Below, piece by piece: positions 6,363 through 10,665 of a stretch of 10,665 bases of DNA. The number at the start of each line of letters is the position of its first letter. Position 1 is the stretch's first letter. The stretch comes from Armatimonadota bacterium (GTDB lineage Bacteria > Vulcanimicrobiota > JACPDS01). The position numbers and the translations under genes were made by a program. The notes beneath the pieces were generated by a model. The model made no database searches. It saw only the letters and a list, made by a program, of their open reading frames with translations, and was not told the origin of the DNA. The stretch is from the NCBI GenBank assembly GCA_016183885.1, contig JACPDS010000034.1:1-10665 (forward strand), read 5' to 3'.

Positions 6363-7412
6363 TTAGCCAACACCCTTTGAAATTAATCTTAATTTATTAA
6401 TTAATTCCCTTAAACTTTCTTTTCTTAAAGCGGAAATAAATAAGCCCTCTGGAATATGATTTTTAATTTCGATTAAAATATTTTTTTCTTTAATTAAATC
6501 AATCTTATTTAAAATATTAATTCTAGGTTTATCATCTACCGCTAAATCTTCTAAAACTTCATTTACTACCTGATAATGTTCTTTCCATGAGGAACTTGAA
6601 ACATCTAAAACCGGTAAAATTATATCCGCTTCTTTAACTTCTAAAAGAATTTCTTTATTCCCAAAAAATTTTAATTTTTTGGTAGCCGGGTCTAAAGTGG
6701 CAAAAACCTTATCTTCTACCAGAACATTTGAGCCGGTTAAAGCATTTAAAAGAGTAGATTTCCCGCTATTAGTGTATCCTACCAGAGCGCCTATAAGATA
6801 ACCTTTATTATGACGACTTTCCCTTAATAAATTTCTATGTTGTCTGATTTTTTTTAACTCTTTATTTAAAGTGGCAATCCTGCGGGAAATATGACGACGA
6901 TCGCTTTCTAATTTTGTTTCTCCCGGTCCCCTTGTGCCTATTCCGCCGCCCAGGCGGGAAAGAATTATTCCGTATCCTGTTAAACGCGGAAGAAGATAAT
7001 TTAACTGAGCTAATTCTACTTGAATTTTACCTTCTTTAGTTTTAGCCCTTTGAGCAAAAATATCTAAAATTAAAGCCTGGCGGTCAATTACCTTTTTGCC
7101 GATTAATTCAGTTAAGTTGCGTTCTTGAATGGGACGAAGATCATTTAAAAAAACTATTAAATTTGCCTTTTTAAGTAAAGCTAAATCTCTTAATTCCTGA
7201 GCTTTGCCCTTTCCAATAAAAAAAGAGGCCTCAGGATTGTCTTTTCTTTGAATTACTTTATCTACTACTTCCGCCCCGGCGGAATAAGCTAAAAGTTCTA
7301 ATTCAAATAAAGCTTCGCGGGCTTCTTTTTCCCGGCCAGATAAAATTAAAGCCGCTAAAATTGTCTTTTCTTTAAAATTTTGAATTAATTTAACATCCTC
7401 TATTAAAATAAT
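6363..7412 (-). pseudogene. hflX: HflX-family GTPase, probably defective (no standard start codon, G3 motif missing)
   Basis: Intact HflX is a ribosome-associated GTPase that rescues or splits ribosomes under stress. On the minus strand an uninterrupted frame of 349 residues shows the family clearly. Numbered from 7412, there is the N-terminal HflX domain (GKGKAQEL, DRQALILDIFAQRAKTKEGK, QVELAQLNYLLPRL), the glycine signature GGGIGTRGPGETKLE (from 155), a coiled linker, G1 GYTNSGKST (212-220), G2 FATLDPAT (237-244), G4 NKID (302-305) and G5 SAL (327). Where relatives have the DTVGF G3 motif and the following switch II helix, the chain passes straight from KEILL to EVKEADIIL near residue 257. 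About 23 residues are missing in frame. In addition, the frame contains no ATG, GTG or TTG at all. An ATG at 7396-7394 would enter this frame if one more A were present in the following A run. Family identity is certain; loss of function is inferred. Confidence 0.88.
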
Positions 7413-7472
7413 TTAAGAATTAAAAATTCTATAAATTAATCTTCATTTCCTTTTAAAAGAACTTCAGGGCGT

Positions 7473-7509
7473 CCCTCTCCCCTTGAGGGAGAGGGAAAGG
7501 GTGAGGGGG
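7473..7509. repeat. GC-rich palindromic repeat between divergent genes
   Basis: CCCTCTCCC (7473-7481) and GGGAGAGGG (7487-7495) form a perfect 9-bp stem with a five-base loop. They are followed by AAAGGGTGAGGGGGG, which could pair alternatively with the left arm. The element stands out sharply from the AT-rich surroundings. Similar CCCTCTCC/GGAGAGGG units are widespread intergenic repeats in bacteria. It sits between the divergent HflX and CsgG-domain genes, upstream of both, so it is unlikely to be a terminator for either. Confidence 0.75.
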
Positions 7510-7619
7510 GACATTTTCCTTGTGTATTTAATTATGATATCTTTGCTTTGTGATTACATTTAAAAAGGACTGCAAGATTAATTTATAGAAATTACCAAAA
7601 TAAAAATTAAAGAAAGTTT

Positions 7620-7623
7620 GAGG
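7620..7623 (+). promoter_or_regulatory. Ribosome binding site that sets the CsgG-domain start
   Basis: GAGG lies nine bases before the ATG at 7633. An upstream in-frame TTG at 7618 overlaps this site and would only add five residues before the signal peptide, so the ATG is preferred. Confidence 0.6.
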
Positions 7624-7632
7624 TTTAAGTTA

Positions 7633-8568
7633 ATGAGAATTAAATTATACTTTAGTATTATTTTAATCTTTACTATTTTTTCAATTAAACTGGCTTTTTC
7701 TCAAGATTCTAAAAGAATTGCGGTAATTAATATTAAAAATTCCGCCGGAATTTCTTACTTTTGGCAGGGAGATTTTGATCCCGCTCAAGCTATGACGGAT
7801 TTAATTATTAATCAATTAATTAAATCACAGCGTTTTTTGGTATTTGACCGTCAAAATTTAGCCGCCGTAATGCAGGAGCATAATCTTTCCGTTTCAGGGG
7901 AAATTACTCCGGAAACTGCTGTGGAAGTGGGGAAATTAATCGGAGTAGAATATATTTTAACCGGAAGCGTAACAGAATTTTCTCAAGTAGGAGAAGAAGG
8001 CGGAGGCGCAATAGCTATTCCTTTACCCTGGGGAGGGGGAGTAAAGTTAAAATCTAAAAAAGTGCGCTGCGCTGTATCTCTTCATTTAACTAATGTTTCT
8101 TCAGGTTTATATGGCGCCGGAATTACCGCTAAAGATGAAACTACTGTGCAGGATTTTGGTTTTGCAGGGTTTGTTGGAGGTGTAGGGCTAGGATATAATA
8201 ATGAAGAATTTCTAAATTCCGCTTTAGGAAAGTCAATGAATAAAGTAGCTCAAGATGCCGTTAATCAGTTAGAAACCGTTCAATTTAAAGAAGTTCCTCA
8301 AAGCGTTAAACTAGAGGGTTATGTGATTGATGTGGATGGAGAGCAAATATCTTTAAATATTGGCGCAAAACATGGAATAGTAAAAGGAATGCGTTTTATT
8401 ATTTTTAGGCCGAAAGAAATAACCGATCCGCTTACTAAAGAAAAAAAGATTTTAAATAAACCAGTCGGTGAAATCGAAATTATCAGCGTTGATGAAGAAA
8501 CCTGCACAGGCAAAGCCGCTCCCGGCACTCAAGGCGTTATGCCCAAAGATAAAGCTAAAAGAAAATAA
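7633..8568 (+). CDS. CsgG-domain exported protein with FlgT-like C-terminal domain
   Basis: This 311-residue protein has a Sec signal peptide (residues 1-23, hydrophobic LYFSIILIFTIFSI, likely cut before QDSK) but no lipobox cysteine, unlike the lipoprotein CsgG of curli secretion. Residues about 27-215 form a CsgG-like domain: RIAVINI, AMTDLIINQLIKSQRFLVFD, then RQNLAAVMQEHNLSVSG, ITPETAVEVGKLIGVEYIL and TGSVTEF. A Gly-rich stretch, EEGGGAIAIPLPWGGG, lies where CsgG has membrane-inserting or variable segments. Residues about 225-300 resemble the C-terminal domain of the flagellar protein FlgT (VEGYV-type strand, IGAKHGIVKGMRFIIF, ITDPLTKEKKIL, VGEIEIISV). It leads a likely operon: the next gene starts 3 bases after its stop. 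No curli subunit genes are visible, so a curli role is not supported. A periplasmic or outer-membrane assembly or sensing role is inferred. Confidence 0.88.
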   Translation: MRIKLYFSIILIFTIFSIKLAFSQDSKRIAVINIKNSAGISYFWQGDFDPAQAMTDLIINQLIKSQRFLVFDRQNLAAVMQEHNLSVSGEITPETAVEVGKLIGVEYILTGSVTEFSQVGEEGGGAIAIPLPWGGGVKLKSKKVRCAVSLHLTNVSSGLYGAGITAKDETTVQDFGFAGFVGGVGLGYNNEEFLNSALGKSMNKVAQDAVNQLETVQFKEVPQSVKLEGYVIDVDGEQISLNIGAKHGIVKGMRFIIFRPKEITDPLTKEKKILNKPVGEIEIISVDEETCTGKAAPGTQGVMPKDKAKRK

Positions 8569-8571
8569 TTA

Positions 8572-9504
8572 ATGAATAAAAAATTCATTTTAAGTTCAAT
8601 CTTAGTTTTATTTATTTGCATTTTTAGCTTTGTTTTAGCTCAAGAAATGAAAGCTCAAGCTTTAATTATTGGAATCTATGGAAGATTGGAAGTAAATCGG
8701 AGCGGGGAAAAACTTCTTGGGAAAATACGTATGCCTCTTTTTAACGGAGATATTATAAAAACTAACGCTTCTTCTTATGCGGTAATTTTGTTAAAAGATA
8801 AAACAGAAATAAAAATTAAAGAAAACAGCCGCTTAGAAATAAAATTTGAGCCGAAAACCAAAAAGAAATTTTTATTAATTTATTTAGGAGAAATCTGGGC
8901 AAAGGTCACATTCCAAAAAAATAATTTTGTAATTATGAGTCCTGCCGGCGCGGCGGCAATTGAAGGCACAGAATTAGATTTTAAAGTTTCCGATAATTCA
9001 GAATCTACTTTAACTGTGGCTAAAGGAAAAGTTAAATTTTCTAATAAAATTGGAGCAGTCTATCTTGGTGAAAATACTCAATCTAAAATTGCTTCTTTGG
9101 GAATAACTCCTTCTTCTCCTTCTCAAATTAATGCAGAATTAGTAACCGCTTGGCATAAAACCATCTTAAAATATATTGAAGCTATAGACAAGTTTTCGGA
9201 AATTTATCAGCTAATTGAAGCTGATTCATTAAAACGCTCCGGGGCAGTTTCTAAAGATTTGATGGATCAATTACGCTGGGCTGAAGAAGAAATAAAAATT
9301 ATTGTTCCAGATGAAGAATTCCTTATAGGTCACAGAGCTTTAGTTTCCGCTTTAGATTATTTTAAAAAATCTTTAATTTTTACCGACGCCGGAGAAAAAG
9401 CTGATTTTAAAGAATTAGCTCAAAGTAAATTTGCTGTGTTCCAAGCTGAATTTAATGTTTATCAAAGGAAATATCAGAAATTCATTCAAGAATTTCTTAA
9501 ATGA
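8572..9504 (+). CDS. Secreted FecR-domain protein with helical C-terminal extension
   Basis: This 310-residue protein has a Sec signal peptide (1-23, FVLA then QEMKA). The FecR domain spans about 28-180: IIGIYGRLEVNRSGE, MPLFNGDIIKTNASSYAVILL, KTEIKIKENSRLEI, IYLGEIWAKV, then VIMSPAGAAAIEGTELDF (120-137) and LTVAKGKVKF. The hallmark VRGT reads IEGT (130-133), so the conserved Arg is replaced by Glu. Residues about 188-310 are predicted helical and charged (AWHKTILKYIEAIDKF, DLMDQLRWAEEEIKII, FQAEFNVYQRKYQKF) and match no family I can name. The start is three bases after the CsgG-domain stop, and its TGA overlaps the next ATG by four bases. Tight translational coupling with both neighbours suggests one functional unit. 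Confidence 0.9.
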   Translation: MNKKFILSSILVLFICIFSFVLAQEMKAQALIIGIYGRLEVNRSGEKLLGKIRMPLFNGDIIKTNASSYAVILLKDKTEIKIKENSRLEIKFEPKTKKKFLLIYLGEIWAKVTFQKNNFVIMSPAGAAAIEGTELDFKVSDNSESTLTVAKGKVKFSNKIGAVYLGENTQSKIASLGITPSSPSQINAELVTAWHKTILKYIEAIDKFSEIYQLIEADSLKRSGAVSKDLMDQLRWAEEEIKIIVPDEEFLIGHRALVSALDYFKKSLIFTDAGEKADFKELAQSKFAVFQAEFNVYQRKYQKFIQEFLK

Positions 9505-10665
9505 GAGATAATTTTCTTTCTAAAAAAAATTTAATTTATTTTGGATTTTCTTTTATAATCTTTATCCTTTTAAATTTTAAAACACCTTTATTTTCCAACC
9601 TTTTAATAAATATTCGTTTAAAATGGCTTGATTATTTAATCCAGCGGAAACCTGAAAGAGCGCCTGTTAAAGATTTAATTTTAATTAATATTGATAAAGA
9701 TAATTCTTTGCAAAAATACGGGCGCTGGCCGTGGAATCGTTTGTTATTTAAAAAAGCTTTGGACATTTTAACTGAAAGCGGGGCAAAGATAGTAATCTTT
9801 GATTTTTATTTAAATCAAAAAACTAAAGAAGATCAAAGTTTAATTCAAGCTGTTAATAAACATAAAAGAGTGATTTTTGCTCTTCCCTGGGATTCAGCTT
9901 CCCGGATGCTTTCAACTCCTCCGGAAAATTTTTTAAAAAGCAAGGCTTATTTTGGACATGTAATTCCGGGAAGAATTATAAGTGATCAATTTAGAGGAGT
10001 TGCGCTTTTTATAAAAACTCCCATAATTCAAAAAATCGAGTATTTATCTTTAAGTTTAATGGCTGTTCTCTTAAAAGATAATCTTCAAAATTTTCCGATA
10101 AATTTTAACGATAAAAACTTAATTATCGGGAAATATAAAATTCCTCTATTAAAGAATGAGGAAAATCTTCCTTTAATGTTAATTAATTTTACCGGAAAAA
10201 GGGGGAATTTTAGACGCCATAATCAAGAGTATTATTATGATGAACTTATAGAAAGAAAAATCTCTAAAGAAGTTTTTAAAGATAAAATTGTTTTAATTTA
10301 TAATTCTTTTGAACCTAACGACCAATTTCTCACCCCCGTAAGTGCTGAAGCGCGCATCCCCGGAGGAGAAATTCATGCTAATGCCATTAATACTATTTTG
10401 CAGAACGATTATATTATTCCTTATTTTAATTCGGATATATTTATAATAATTTTAATTTTAATTAATGCTTTAATTTTTTATAAATTTTCTTATTGGAGGA
10501 AAAGAATCCTTTTGCTTTTAAGTTTAAATATTATTTTATTAAGTTCTTCAATTTTTTTATTTAAAAAGAATCTCTGGTTTGATATAACAAGTCCGTTTTT
10601 GATTAGTTTTATTTTTAGTATTTTTATTTTAACTTATGAAAATAAAAAAGTAAAAGAATTATTTT
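9501..10665 (+). CDS. CHASE2-domain membrane sensor, 3' end beyond window
   Basis: The ATG at 9501 overlaps the stop of the FecR-domain gene (ATGA), and the frame stays open to the window end, giving 388 visible residues. It has an N-terminal membrane helix (about 11-27), then a CHASE2 domain: LILINIDKDNSLQKYG, GRWPW at 74-78, IVIFDFYL, FGHVIPG, KIVLIYNS and PGGEIHANAINTIL. Three membrane helices follow (about 314-328, 334-350, 356-376), then the start of a charged cytoplasmic linker, ENKKVKELF. The output domain (cyclase, GGDEF or kinase in relatives) lies past the edge, so the signal produced cannot be told. It is a paralogue of the CHASE2 protein at 3023-4297, sharing GRWPW and the three-helix layout, and shows what an intact linker start looks like. 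Confidence 0.92.
   Translation, partial: MRDNFLSKKNLIYFGFSFIIFILLNFKTPLFSNLLINIRLKWLDYLIQRKPERAPVKDLILINIDKDNSLQKYGRWPWNRLLFKKALDILTESGAKIVIFDFYLNQKTKEDQSLIQAVNKHKRVIFALPWDSASRMLSTPPENFLKSKAYFGHVIPGRIISDQFRGVALFIKTPIIQKIEYLSLSLMAVLLKDNLQNFPINFNDKNLIIGKYKIPLLKNEENLPLMLINFTGKRGNFRRHNQEYYYDELIERKISKEVFKDKIVLIYNSFEPNDQFLTPVSAEARIPGGEIHANAINTILQNDYIIPYFNSDIFIIILILINALIFYKFSYWRKRILLLLSLNIILLSSSIFLFKKNLWFDITSPFLISFIFSIFILTYENKKVKELF

Noticed and set aside
7549..7565. TGTGA sequence that could be half of a CRP-type cyclic-AMP site
   Set aside because: The second half-site (TCACA at the right spacing) is absent, so it is a chance match in AT-rich DNA.
8319..8528. Open frame of about 69 codons on the minus strand
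   Set aside because: It is the shadow of the CsgG-domain gene's C-terminal domain.
7633..8568. Curli secretion channel CsgG proper
   Set aside because: There is no lipobox, no CsgA/B/E/F neighbours, and an extra C-terminal domain is present, so only the domain-level name is supported.

Overview
The window is strongly AT-rich and reads as a piece of a double-membraned (diderm) bacterial chromosome. Support for this comes from a type IV pilus / type II secretion type ATPase, a class III signal-peptide pseudopilin, a CsgG-type periplasmic or outer-membrane protein, two secreted FecR-domain proteins and two CHASE2 membrane sensors. The gene mix, low GC and dispersed intergenic palindromes suggest an uncultivated, environmental candidate-phylum lineage. 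Omnitrophota or a relative is only a guess. No RNA genes, CRISPR array or transposase were seen.

Layout. (1) 3-2975: the C-terminal third of a GspE/PilB-family ATPase, a GAF plus HD-GYP-like signalling protein, and a pseudopilin carrying a Thr/Pro linker and a C-terminal array of 15-residue Tyr/Gly repeats. (2) 3023-5872: a CHASE2 membrane sensor, a class III nucleotide cyclase domain that has become split from it, and a secreted FecR-domain protein. (3) 5891-7412: a YjbQ-family enzyme on the plus strand facing an HflX-family GTPase gene on the minus strand. The HflX gene has no usable start codon and lacks the G3 GTP-binding motif. (4) 7633-10665: a tightly coupled run of a CsgG-domain protein, a second FecR-domain protein and a second CHASE2 protein that runs off the window end.

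How it may work together. The left block links pilus or secretion machinery to cyclic-di-GMP-type signalling. The middle and right blocks repeat one theme: a CHASE2 extracellular sensor with nucleotide-cyclase-type output next to a secreted FecR-domain protein, with CsgG added in the right block. An envelope-sensing module is a reasonable inference.

The most notable items are the pseudopilin repeat array, the doubled CHASE2-FecR module, two coding regions that look internally deleted (the cyclase linker and the HflX G3 segment), and three copies of a nested palindromic repeat. Two of these copies sit just upstream of strong ribosome binding sites. No intergenic gap exceeds 300 bases. The largest, 4873-5143, holds two repeat copies, and its middle part (4941-5044) has no recognisable gene.
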